Assembly (NCBI GenBank): GCA_934700335.1
Contig: CAKUXM010000025.1
Coordinates: 1-19,522 of the forward strand
Direction of reading: 5' to 3'
DNA length: 19,522 nucleotides
Source: an uncultured Candidatus Melainabacteria bacterium
Lineage (GTDB): Bacteria; Cyanobacteriota; Vampirovibrionia; Gastranaerophilales; Gastranaerophilaceae
Numbering within the stretch: the first letter of the stretch is position 1; every line of letters starts with the position of its first letter. A model generated the notes under the pieces. It had not been told where the DNA came from and made no database searches. It worked only from the letters and a program-made list of their open reading frames with translations. A program made the translations under genes and the position numbers. Positions 5,968-13,280 of the stretch are shown piece by piece.

Positions 5968-7209
5968 ATGGAAGAACAAATTTTTGACTACGGTATAATT
6001 GGTTCAGGTCCAGCCGGACACACAGCAGCTTTTATTGCCGCCAAACAAGGTTTTTCAGTTATATTATTTGAAAAAGACGAACTTGGCGGAGTTTGCCTAA
6101 ATCGAGGTTGCATTCCTACAAAAACAATTCTTCATTCTGTAGAATTGTATAATGAAGTTAAAAATGCTGAAAATATTGGTATAGAATCATCTGATATAAA
6201 ATTAAATCTTTCTAAAATTATGGAAAGAAAAGATAAAGTTGTAGAGACATTAAGAAAAGGTATTGAACAAGGAATAAAGGCTAACAAGATAACTTATGTT
6301 AACGCAGAAGCCAAAGTTCTTGACGAAAAGACAATTGAAGCAGACGGCAAAAAATACAATTGCACAAAAATTATTGCAGCAACAGGGTCAACACCAAAAG
6401 AACTAAAAGGTCTTGAATTTGACCATAAATTCATTGTAGATTCTGATGATTTATTTAAGATTACAGAAATTCCTAAAAATGTTGCAATTGTAGGTGCTGG
6501 CGCAGAAGGCATTGAATGGGCAAGAATTTTTAAATGTATGGGTGCAGAAGTTACTTTAATTGAAAAAACGCATAGACTACTTCCTCCTGCTGATATGGAA
6601 GTATCTAAAAGATTAGAAAGAATTTTTAAACAACAGGGCATAAAATTTTATACTTCAACAACAATTGAAGAAATTAAAGATAGACAAGTTAAACTATCTA
6701 ACGGCGAAAAGCTAGAACCAGACTATATTTTAATAGCTGCGGGCAGAAATGTAACACGATTGAATACTGATGCAAAAATTACATATTTAGGTGATGCTTA
6801 TGGCTCTATAATGCTTGCAACTTTTGCTATGTATCAAGCAAGAGCACTTTTATCAGATATCATATTTGATAATGTATTTATACCAAGCGTTGTTTACGGA
6901 ACACCAGAAATAGCTTGGATTGGTGCTAACGAACAAGATTTACCAAATGGTAGCTATGAAAAAGTCGTTTACCCATTGACAGCCTTGGGTAAAGCTTATT
7001 GCGATAATGCTACAGATGGATTTGTTAAAATTTTAACTTATCAAGATTATGTTATAGGTGCACATATAATTGGAAAAGAAGCTTCTGCATTAATCCATGA
7101 GTTGGCAGTTGCTATGCAAAATAATATTAAAGTTTCAGATTTAAAGAAGGTATGTTTTGCGCACCCGACTTATTCAGAAGCTATTTATGAAAGTATTTTG
7201 AGATTGTAA
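5968..7209 (+). CDS. lpdA: Dihydrolipoamide dehydrogenase (E3), short form
   Basis: FAD flavoprotein that reoxidises dihydrolipoyl groups of 2-oxoacid dehydrogenase or glycine cleavage complexes with NAD+. The N-terminal FAD loop GSGPAGHTAA (12-21), the redox disulfide GGVCLNRGCIPTK (Cys43, Cys48), the NAD-binding GAGAEGIEWARIF region and the catalytic His399-Glu404 pair in FAHPTYSEA are all intact. At 413 residues it is about 50 shorter than typical E3. Part of the loss is between GRNVTRLN and the FAD motif TYLGDAYGSIMLA, where the usual stretch of about 25 residues is missing. It is followed by lipA with a TAATG overlap, which supports a lipoyl-dependent role over glutathione or mercuric reductase. 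No E1 or E2 genes are in view. Confidence 0.93.
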   Translation: MEEQIFDYGIIGSGPAGHTAAFIAAKQGFSVILFEKDELGGVCLNRGCIPTKTILHSVELYNEVKNAENIGIESSDIKLNLSKIMERKDKVVETLRKGIEQGIKANKITYVNAEAKVLDEKTIEADGKKYNCTKIIAATGSTPKELKGLEFDHKFIVDSDDLFKITEIPKNVAIVGAGAEGIEWARIFKCMGAEVTLIEKTHRLLPPADMEVSKRLERIFKQQGIKFYTSTTIEEIKDRQVKLSNGEKLEPDYILIAAGRNVTRLNTDAKITYLGDAYGSIMLATFAMYQARALLSDIIFDNVFIPSVVYGTPEIAWIGANEQDLPNGSYEKVVYPLTALGKAYCDNATDGFVKILTYQDYVIGAHIIGKEASALIHELAVAMQNNIKVSDLKKVCFAHPTYSEAIYESILRL

Positions 7210-8048
7210 TGAAAAGACTTCCAGATTATTTAAAAAGACCAATAATTAATACAGAAACAACAAAAACGGTGAGAAATATTTTAAAAAATCATTGTTTGAA
7301 TACTGTTTGCGAAAATGCTCGTTGCCCAAATAAGAACGAATGCTACACAAAACAAACTGCAACTTTTTTAATTATGGGAAATGTTTGTACAAGAAATTGT
7401 AGATATTGTAATATTTCTAGCGGAATTCCAGAAACTCTAAACGAAAATGAACCAAAAGAAGTTGCAAATGCAATAAAAGAACTTGGTCTAAAATATGCAG
7501 TAATAACGTCTGTTACTCGTGATGATATTAATGACGGCGGTGCAGAACATTTTGCTAGAACAATTGAAGAAATCAGAAAAATTTCACCCGAAACAAAGAT
7601 TGAAATTTTAACTCCCGATTTTAATGGTGATAAGAATTCGCTTGATATAATTATTAAAGCCATGCCAGAAGTTTTCAACCACAATATTGAAACAACAAAA
7701 CAAATTTTTAAAAAGGCAAGACCAAAAGGTAATTACCAAACATCTTTAGAGGTTTTGAAATATGTTAGAGATAATAGCAATATCAAAACAAAATCAGGAC
7801 TTATGGTTGGACTTGGTGAAATTTTTGAAGAAATTGAAGAGACTTTCAAAGATTTAAAAAATGTAGGCTGTGATATTTTGACAGTTGGACAGTATATTCA
7901 ACCTTCTAAAAAACATTTAGAAGTAGATAAATATTATACATTAGAAGAATTTGAACAAATAAAAAATCTTGCTAAAAAAGTTGGATTTAAACATTTTCAA
8001 ATAGGTCCACTCGTAAGAAGTTCTTATATGGCAAAAGATTTAGTTTAA
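7209..8048 (+). CDS. lipA: Lipoyl synthase
   Basis: Radical SAM enzyme that inserts two sulfurs into protein-bound octanoyl chains to make lipoyl cofactor. The 279 residues hold both cluster motifs: the auxiliary 4Fe-4S ligands Cys34, Cys39 and Cys45 (CENARCPNKNEC), the radical SAM motif Cys60-x3-Cys64-x2-Cys67 (CTRNCRYC), and the C-terminal RSSY (270-273) whose Ser ligates the auxiliary cluster. The start overlaps the lpd stop as TAATG, so translation is coupled. Pairing lipA with lpd places cofactor assembly beside the enzyme that recycles it. It is slightly shorter than the roughly 290-320-residue norm, but complete. Confidence 0.97.
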   Translation: MKRLPDYLKRPIINTETTKTVRNILKNHCLNTVCENARCPNKNECYTKQTATFLIMGNVCTRNCRYCNISSGIPETLNENEPKEVANAIKELGLKYAVITSVTRDDINDGGAEHFARTIEEIRKISPETKIEILTPDFNGDKNSLDIIIKAMPEVFNHNIETTKQIFKKARPKGNYQTSLEVLKYVRDNSNIKTKSGLMVGLGEIFEEIEETFKDLKNVGCDILTVGQYIQPSKKHLEVDKYYTLEEFEQIKNLAKKVGFKHFQIGPLVRSSYMAKDLV

Positions 8049-8063
8049 AAGAAAGAGGTTAAA

Positions 8064-8261
8064 ATGAAACAGGTCATTATAGTTGCAATTATTGCAGTTG
8101 CAGGGTATTTTATGTATGCAAATTGGGATAAAATTAATACAACATTCACTGGTGGAATTCAAAATGAAAGAACAGTAAAAACCATTCAAGCAGTAAATCA
8201 AGGCAGAAACGAAATGAATAGCGAAGCTCAAGATGTTTTAAATAATAATGGTGGTTATTAA
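8064..8261 (+). CDS. Small single-pass membrane-anchored protein
   Basis: A 65-residue protein with ribosome site AAGAGG nine bases before ATG 8064. Residues 2-19 (KQVIIVAIIAVAGYFMYA) form one membrane segment or uncleaved signal anchor. The remaining part is polar, Asn/Gln-rich and probably helical (ERTVKTIQAVNQGRNEMNSEAQ). I recognise no family. It begins 15 bp after lipA and precedes a strong terminator, so it is the last gene of the alr-lpd-lipA transcript. A role in envelope assembly would be speculation. Confidence 0.7.
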   Translation: MKQVIIVAIIAVAGYFMYANWDKINTTFTGGIQNERTVKTIQAVNQGRNEMNSEAQDVLNNNGGY

Positions 8262-8288
8262 TAATTAATAAGTTAATAATATATTTAT

Positions 8289-8322
8289 AAAAAAAGATAT
8301 GCTCTAGAGCATATCTTTTTTT
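8289..8322. terminator. 34-bp perfect palindrome, bidirectional terminator
   Basis: Seven A's, then GATATGCTCT and its exact reverse complement ending in seven T's. The A-tract and T-tract make it a good intrinsic terminator on both strands, closing the alr-lpd-lipA-small protein transcript from the left and the minus-strand 178-aa gene from the right. Confidence 0.9.
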
Positions 8323-8334
8323 GTTTGTTAGTTT

Positions 8335-8462
8335 TTGTTAGGAAGGGAAGGAATAAGGGTTTAAAATTTTCTTTAAATTGTTTTCGTTTTAGAGTTTTAA
8401 TTGTTAGGTTTAAAGTATAGGTTAGGATTGGGTTAGGTTGTTAGGAAAGTATAGGTTAGGTA
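8335..8462 (-). promoter_or_regulatory. C-rich, G-free tract with short repeats, candidate Rho utilisation site
   Basis: From 8386 to 8462 the plus strand has no C at all and 24 G's, so the minus-strand transcript of the upstream 178-aa gene is about 31 percent C with no G over 77 nt. This composition is that of a rut site. The 15-mer AAAGTATAGGTTAGG occurs exactly twice (8412-8426 and 8446-8460), and TTGTTAGG three times (8335, 8401, 8438). The tract lies between the gene's stop codon and the palindromic terminator. Confidence 0.5.
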
Positions 8463-8509
8463 CGGGTATCTTTAAACTCTAAGAACTATTTGCAATTTTT
8501 AGCTATTTA

Positions 8510-9046
8510 TTAACCGAATACGTTGAATGATTTTTCTACGTTATCGCCAATTAATGACTTAATAGCATCATATTCAGTTTTAATAGCATCGTGTTCTGTA
8601 TTAACTTGAGTTAATTCCATATCATAAACTTTTTCTTGAGCAGATATTCTATCAGTCTCAGTGTTGTATACGCCTTGTTGAACAACTAAATAATCATTTG
8701 CTGTTGAATATGTACCAGCTGCGCCAATTGCTGCAGCTACTGCATTTAATAATGTATCTGGTGTTGCAGTACCTTTATCTGATACAGAGAAAGAACCATC
8801 AGCATTAACTACGAAGTGAGTTACTGTTCCATCAGCTTCATCAGTTTTTTTGTATTTTTCTGCCATTTGTTGAGCAGAATTCATTTTTGAATAATTGTTC
8901 AAAGCGTTGGCATAATTTGTAGCCATTGTTGAAGATGTTTGAGATAATCTCATTTTGATTGCAGAGATTTGTTGAGCTTTTAACTCTAAATCATTTTGTC
9001 TTGCAGTCAAAGTCATAAGACGTGCTTGATTTGCTGCGATACCCAT
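8510..9046 (-). CDS. Helical protein of the GIAANQARL type, flagella-linked, function unknown
   Basis: A 178-residue protein with the ribosome site AAGGAG before its ATG. Residues 1-70 (starting MGIAANQARLMTLTARQNDL) and 125-170 are heptad-like helices, separated by a short polar, Ala/Thr-rich middle. The final part, around VNTEHDAIKTEYDAIKSLIGDNVEKSFNVFG, looks like a matching C-terminal helix. This two-helix-ends layout resembles axial proteins exported by the flagellar apparatus, such as rod, hook or filament components, and similar N-termini are common in this bacterial group as far as I remember. It is divergent from fliE and has a sigma-28-type promoter, both consistent with a late flagellar or secreted product. 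No defined family could be named with confidence. Confidence 0.8.
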   Translation of the reverse strand: MGIAANQARLMTLTARQNDLELKAQQISAIKMRLSQTSSTMATNYANALNNYSKMNSAQQMAEKYKKTDEADGTVTHFVVNADGSFSVSDKGTATPDTLLNAVAAAIGAAGTYSTANDYLVVQQGVYNTETDRISAQEKVYDMELTQVNTEHDAIKTEYDAIKSLIGDNVEKSFNVFG

Positions 9047-9099
9047 TTTGTGTACTCCTTTTTCCTATACTTTTTATTTTGTTTACCCTAACAAACTAC

Positions 9100-9127
9100 T
9101 TATCGACACGTTTGAATTCAAACTTTA
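9100..9127 (-). promoter_or_regulatory. Sigma-28-type promoter of the 178-aa gene, with palindromic spacer
   Basis: On the minus strand TAAA (9124-9127), 16 bp, then GTCGATAA (9100-9107) match the flagellar sigma-28 consensus TAAA-N15/16-GCCGATAA at 11 of 12 bases. The spacer contains the perfect 14-bp palindrome GTTTGAATTCAAAC (9110-9123), which may be an operator. The start codon lies about 50 bp downstream. Confidence 0.6.
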
Positions 9128-9309
9128 GCCTTAAAACTCATGCCAGACATGGATTTCGGGGAATTAACAGCTAAAAGTCAATAGAATTAACATTTATAAG
9201 AAATAAATTCATATTTACAATTCTTAACATTATTAACTTTTGTAATATTAGTATGATTTTTCAAAAAATTTCATTATTCATATAAACAGAGGATATTTAT
9301 AGAAATTGG

Positions 9310-9336
9310 TAAATAAAAAGATTTTGTTGCCGAGAA
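9310..9336 (+). promoter_or_regulatory. Sigma-28-type promoter of the fliE operon
   Basis: TAAA (9310-9313), 15 bp, GCCGAGAA (9329-9336) matches the sigma-28 consensus at 11 of 12 positions with ideal spacing, 24 bp before the fliE start. Between this and the divergent promoter (9128-9309) there are only AT-rich sequence and a direct repeat GAATTAACA (about 9159 and 9185). No gene is visible there. Confidence 0.65.
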
Positions 9337-9360
9337 TAAATAACATAAAGGCGGTAAAGC

Positions 9361-9693
9361 ATGTATAATTCACAAATTCAATTAAGTACTGGCATTAGCA
9401 AATCAATGTTTTCAAATAGCATTGGAGAATTTGCTATTCCAAAAACTAACCAACTTGAAGGTGTTGATAAACCGCAATTCAAAGATTTTTTAACAGAAGT
9501 ATCAAATAATTTAAACGACCAGATGAACGCACCAGATAAATTATTAAGTGATTTAGTAGCTGGTAGAAATGGCGTAGATGTTCACGATGTAATGACAGCT
9601 ATGTCTCAAGCTGAATTAAGTATTTCTGTTGCAACAACTGCTGTAACAAAAGTCATTCAAGCGTATGATAAAATTTCTCAAATTCAAGTATAG
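9361..9693 (+). CDS. fliE: Flagellar hook-basal body protein FliE
   Basis: FliE joins the MS ring to the proximal rod and helps open the export gate. The 110 residues fit the family length. The C-terminal half carries the recognisable pattern DVHDVMTAMSQAELSISVATTAVTKVIQAYDKISQIQV, matching FliE's D-hevm.a...a.lsl.l...v..K.v.AY.ei...qv. The N-terminal 40 residues are variable, as in other FliE proteins. The ribosome site AAGGCGG is well placed before ATG 9361. It opens the basal-body operon and is followed by fliF after 48 bp. A sigma-28-like promoter directly precedes it, whereas in model systems fliE is an earlier-class gene. Confidence 0.9.
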   Translation: MYNSQIQLSTGISKSMFSNSIGEFAIPKTNQLEGVDKPQFKDFLTEVSNNLNDQMNAPDKLLSDLVAGRNGVDVHDVMTAMSQAELSISVATTAVTKVIQAYDKISQIQV

Positions 9694-9741
9694 AATATAA
9701 ATATATAAATAATATTATTTTAAAAAACTCAGCAGGGGATT

Positions 9742-11400
9742 ATGGATTTTAACAAAATTTTAGCAAACAAACCTTTATTATACGGAATCATTGGGGCAAT
9801 AGTACTTGTCCTAACTTTAGCTTTAACAATTGGGGTGGTGTCATCAGCAAACAGTAGTAGTGGTGGTGCAAAACCAGTTGAAGAAAAGGTTATAAAAGAA
9901 AACTTAGATTTATTAACAACTGACAATCTTGGAAAAGCAATTGAAATTCAAGCGTTACTTGCAAGAGAAGGTATCAACGCAAAGAGAAAGATTGATGGTA
10001 CAAAATCAACAATTTATTTAGATAATTATACACAAACACAAAGAGATAGAGCACTTTTAGCTATTGTTAAAAGTGGCTTGATGGATCAAAACGTTGGTTT
10101 GGAAATCTTTGATAAAGGTGATTTCACATCAACAAAAGAAGATAAAAGAATTAGATTATCAAGAGCAATCAATGGTGAATTATCAAGATTAATCAGAAAA
10201 ATTCCACCAATTGAAAACGCATCTGTATTCATTTCTATTCCAGAACAATCAATGTTTGCAAATATGCAAAAACCGATTACTGCAACAGTACAAATCACAA
10301 TTCCTTCTGGTTCAAAATTAGACCACATTAAAGTAAAAGCTATTTCAAACTTACTTTTGGGAAGTGTTGCAGGATTAACAGCAGATAACATTTCAATTAC
10401 AGATACAAACGGTAACGTTTATACAAGCATTATGAATGCAGAAGATGAAATGCTTGAACGTATTGAAGAAAACGATAAATACATGCAACAAAAAGTTAAC
10501 GCACAATTAGACAGATTAATTGGTAAAGGTAACTACGTAGCAACAGTAAGTACATTCTTACGTCAAGCACCTGCAGAAAAATATTCAATCACATATAAAC
10601 CTAATGAAAAAACTGCAATTACAGAACAAGTATTTACAGAAGGCTTAGGAGACCGTTCACAAGGTTCTGCAACAGGTCCAGCTGGTCCAGTTAGCGTATA
10701 CTTACCGAACAACATTCAAGCAGGTGTTACTGGTGGTGAAGGTAGTTCTTCACAAAACAGAAGCTACGCTCGTACAGCAGCAGAAAGACAATACGGCGTA
10801 AGTAAAACTCAATTGAATGAATATATGAAACCTGGTTTAGTAGAAGAAATTTCAGTTGCAGTTACATTAGAAAAGAATTCTGTACCAACAGATACAACAA
10901 TTGAAGAATTGAAAGAATTGATTGCAAGCGCAGCAAGTCCAAAAGTTAAACCAGAAAGCGTAACAATTGCATTCTCAGATTCAACAGAACCATACTTAGC
11001 ATCAGACAGACCTGTAAACTTACCAAAACCAGACGAAACAGGTAACCCATGGTGGATAACAATAGTTTTGGTAATTGGAGGTTTAATAGGTGGCTTCTTC
11101 TTTGTTCACAGCAAAATGAAAAAAGCCCAAGAAGAACAAGCTAGAGAAATGGAAATGTTGAAAAACAGAACAGACACTCAAGATAGACAACTTCAAGACG
11201 TAAGCTTAAAGGCATCTGAATTGATAGAAAAGCAAACACAACTTGCACAAGGCTTATTGGAACAACAACAAAAAGAATATATTCCAGCACCACCACCTTA
11301 TGCAATGACAGATGCAATCAATGAATTACGTTCAGATTTAGAAGCAATTGATGACAATGAAGCTGGCGAAAAAATCAAAAGTTGGATAGAACAAAGATAA
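9742..11400 (+). CDS. fliF: Flagellar MS-ring protein FliF
   Basis: Forms the membrane ring that nucleates the basal body and houses the export gate. The 552 residues have the classic plan: a first membrane helix (about 12-35, PLLYGIIGAIVLVLTLALTI), the periplasmic YscJ/FliF ring domains (for example LLAREGINAKRKIDGTKSTIYL, then the IPEQSMFANMQKPITATVQI segment), a long variable loop rich in Ser/Gly around 300-340, a second membrane helix (about 433-455, WWITIVLVIGGLIGGFFFVH) and a C-terminal acidic tail. The tail ends AIDDNEAGEKIKSWIEQR, like the FliG-binding tail of other FliF proteins. The length and second helix separate it from the shorter SctJ lipoproteins of injectisomes. The ribosome site AGGGG precedes ATG 9742. 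Confidence 0.95.
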   Translation: MDFNKILANKPLLYGIIGAIVLVLTLALTIGVVSSANSSSGGAKPVEEKVIKENLDLLTTDNLGKAIEIQALLAREGINAKRKIDGTKSTIYLDNYTQTQRDRALLAIVKSGLMDQNVGLEIFDKGDFTSTKEDKRIRLSRAINGELSRLIRKIPPIENASVFISIPEQSMFANMQKPITATVQITIPSGSKLDHIKVKAISNLLLGSVAGLTADNISITDTNGNVYTSIMNAEDEMLERIEENDKYMQQKVNAQLDRLIGKGNYVATVSTFLRQAPAEKYSITYKPNEKTAITEQVFTEGLGDRSQGSATGPAGPVSVYLPNNIQAGVTGGEGSSSQNRSYARTAAERQYGVSKTQLNEYMKPGLVEEISVAVTLEKNSVPTDTTIEELKELIASAASPKVKPESVTIAFSDSTEPYLASDRPVNLPKPDETGNPWWITIVLVIGGLIGGFFFVHSKMKKAQEEQAREMEMLKNRTDTQDRQLQDVSLKASELIEKQTQLAQGLLEQQQKEYIPAPPPYAMTDAINELRSDLEAIDDNEAGEKIKSWIEQR

Positions 11401-11413
11401 CAAAAATTTAAAA

Positions 11414-11442
11414 GAGTTGACGAGCTAAACCCTCGTCAACTC
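11414..11442 (+). other. Perfect 11-bp intercistronic hairpin between fliF and the fliG-like gene
   Basis: GAGTTGACGAG (11414-11424), a 7-base loop and CTCGTCAACTC (11432-11442). It is followed by ATAATCAG and not by a T-run, so it is unlikely to be an efficient terminator. It could protect the upstream fliF message from 3' exonucleases or mark a processing point that lets the downstream genes be expressed at a different level. Confidence 0.7.
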
Positions 11443-11475
11443 ATAATCAGATAAAAGTGTAGTAGGTAGTGAATA

Positions 11476-12507
11476 ATGGCAATAGAAGGGTTCGATTATA
11501 AACAATTTTCTCAAATGTTAGCAGACCAAGCTAAAGAGCTTGTTCCGGCTGAATTTGATGATTTTCAAAAAAAATATATTGTTCAAACATTATTGAACTT
11601 CTCAATGCTTGCAGGGGAAGCTATTTCAAATGACCCGCAAATTGGCTTTAATGCTGACCAAGCCGTATTACTTACTCAAATCATTGCAGAATGGTCATTC
11701 CACAAATCTGTAGACTTGATTCGTTCAGGTATTGATTCACAATACTGGGACGGAGTTTTGCAAAAAGTTGCGTTTACTATTTTTGAAATTGGTAAACAAA
11801 CAATTCAAAACAATATTCCACAAGATCAAATGCTTGCACTGATTGAACATCATGTAAAACAAGCCTTCGACGGTGCAATTGATGAATTATCTCAAAAAGG
11901 TATAATTGACGAAAACTTAAAAGAAGCTGCTCAAAACCAATCAAATATTGATGCAATGGTTCAAGAGGCAGAAGAAGCAAGACAAGAAGAGGAAGCAAAG
12001 CAAGCAGAACAAATGGCTGCTCAACAAACTCAAGAGCAAGGTCAATTACCGCCAGACCAAATGGCACAAGCTCAAATTCCTCAACAAACAGGAAACCAAA
12101 ACAAGATTTTAAAACTTGCATCTGTTGCTTTGATTTTAAAAACTTTATCACAAGACAAAGTTCATACAATCTTGAACAAGTTCAATCCAGACGATGCACA
12201 ACTTGTAAGCCAATATATGCAAATGAACGATTTAGAAACAAGACTTGATCCAAATGTGTCAATTCAATTTTTGAAAGAAATCAAGACACAATTGCCAGAG
12301 CCAAAGCAACTAAGTCCTTCAAAAATAACAGAAAGAATAGAAAAAGCAATCAAAGGTTGCGAGAACCCTCAAAAATTACAAGAAATGTTGAAAAAAGAAC
12401 GACCAATGGTCAAAAAATTTATCCAATGTGCATACGAAGGGGAATTTTACGAAATGCCAATCAGAATTGCAAACATTGTTGCCCAACACGTTGAATGTAG
12501 TGTATAA
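11476..12507 (+). CDS. fliG: Divergent FliG-like switch/export protein
   Basis: The gene occupies the fliG position between fliF and fliH. FliG couples the MS ring to the rotor. The 343 residues fall into three parts: a helical N-terminal region (1-155) I cannot place, a charged Gln/Glu/Ala-rich linker (about 160-210, EEARQEEEAKQAEQMAAQQ), and a C-terminal helical region (about 212-343). The segment KLASVALILKTLSQDKVHTILNKFNPDDAQLVSQYMQ resembles the right-handed superhelix of FliG N- or middle domains (AAILLLSLGxExAxxVLKHL type). The usual EHPQTIAxIL motif and the charged torque helix of the FliG C-domain are not recognisable. So it is either a highly derived FliG or a substitute adapter between FliF and FliH. 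Identification rests largely on gene order. Confidence 0.6.
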   Translation: MAIEGFDYKQFSQMLADQAKELVPAEFDDFQKKYIVQTLLNFSMLAGEAISNDPQIGFNADQAVLLTQIIAEWSFHKSVDLIRSGIDSQYWDGVLQKVAFTIFEIGKQTIQNNIPQDQMLALIEHHVKQAFDGAIDELSQKGIIDENLKEAAQNQSNIDAMVQEAEEARQEEEAKQAEQMAAQQTQEQGQLPPDQMAQAQIPQQTGNQNKILKLASVALILKTLSQDKVHTILNKFNPDDAQLVSQYMQMNDLETRLDPNVSIQFLKEIKTQLPEPKQLSPSKITERIEKAIKGCENPQKLQEMLKKERPMVKKFIQCAYEGEFYEMPIRIANIVAQHVECSV

Positions 12508-12518
12508 TATAACTACTT

Positions 12519-13280
12519 ATGATCATAAAAAAACAAGCACGAAAGAAGGAGGTTGTACAAGAAGTACAACAACCTGCTTCGGAAGAAAATGTCGTAGTTG
12601 TAGAGGAAGTTCAGCAACAACCTGTGCAAGAGCAAAAAACTGTAGTATCTCCATTGCCAACACAAGAGGAGATTAAAAATGATGCTTTCGACATTGACAA
12701 GATTGATTTTACACAAAGACAAGAAAGACGTCGTGGTGATAGACGTAGAGGTTATCGTAGAATTGACGATAGAAACCTTATTTCAAGAGCACAAGAAGAA
12801 GCTGACCAGATTAAAGAATCTGCTGCAAAAGAAGGTTATAAAGCAGGACTTGAAGAAGCTAGAAACGATATTTTAGATTTAAGAGATTCTATTGAAGATT
12901 TTGTTTCTGCAAAAAAAGAAGTTTTTGAATATATTGCACCTGACATTTTAGAAATAGCTGTTGATATTGCCAGAAAAATAATTAAAAAAGAAATAGAACA
13001 AGATCCTGAAGCAATAATTTCAATGATACTTGAAGTAATGGAGAATTTGTCAAAAGAGGAAACAAAAATAACTATTAAGGTAAATCCAATGGAAGCAGAT
13101 CTTGTTAGAGAAGAATTACCAAAAGCACTAACTGCTAAAGGAACAGAAGCAAGAATAACAGTAGTATCAGACGATAGTGTTTCATCTGGAGGCTGTATTT
13201 TTGTAACAAACAATGGAATAATTGATGCAGGATTAGAAACTCAAATTGAAATTCTAAAAGAAGCATTGAAGGGAATGTAA
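12519..13280 (+). CDS. fliH: Flagellar export ATPase regulator FliH
   Basis: FliH binds the export ATPase FliI and tethers it to the C-ring. The 253 residues begin with a disordered Gln/Glu/Val-rich tail, then a very basic patch (RQERRRGDRRRGYRR, about 67-81). The FliH helix follows with AQEEADQIKESAAKEGYKAGLEEA, matching the family's A-x3-EG-Y-x-x-G pattern. The C-terminal FliI-binding domain shows IAVDIARKIIKKEI, ITIKVNPMEADLV and SSGGCIFVTNNGIIDAGLETQIEIL. No Shine-Dalgarno is seen. A TATAAT at 12503-12508 overlaps the stop of the previous gene, so the start could be served by its own promoter. The last base overlaps the flhA start (TAATG). No fliI follows, which is unusual. Confidence 0.88.
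   Translation: MIIKKQARKKEVVQEVQQPASEENVVVVEEVQQQPVQEQKTVVSPLPTQEEIKNDAFDIDKIDFTQRQERRRGDRRRGYRRIDDRNLISRAQEEADQIKESAAKEGYKAGLEEARNDILDLRDSIEDFVSAKKEVFEYIAPDILEIAVDIARKIIKKEIEQDPEAIISMILEVMENLSKEETKITIKVNPMEADLVREELPKALTAKGTEARITVVSDDSVSSGGCIFVTNNGIIDAGLETQIEILKEALKGM

Noticed and set aside
6294..6641. 115-aa minus-strand ORF within lpdA.
   Set aside because: Opposite-strand shadow of the conserved NAD-binding domain of lipoamide dehydrogenase.
12503..12508. TATAAT overlapping the end of the fliG-like gene as an internal promoter for fliH.
   Set aside because: The best -35 (TTGCCC, 18 bp away) is weak and the region is AT-rich. It was kept only as a remark, not as a feature.
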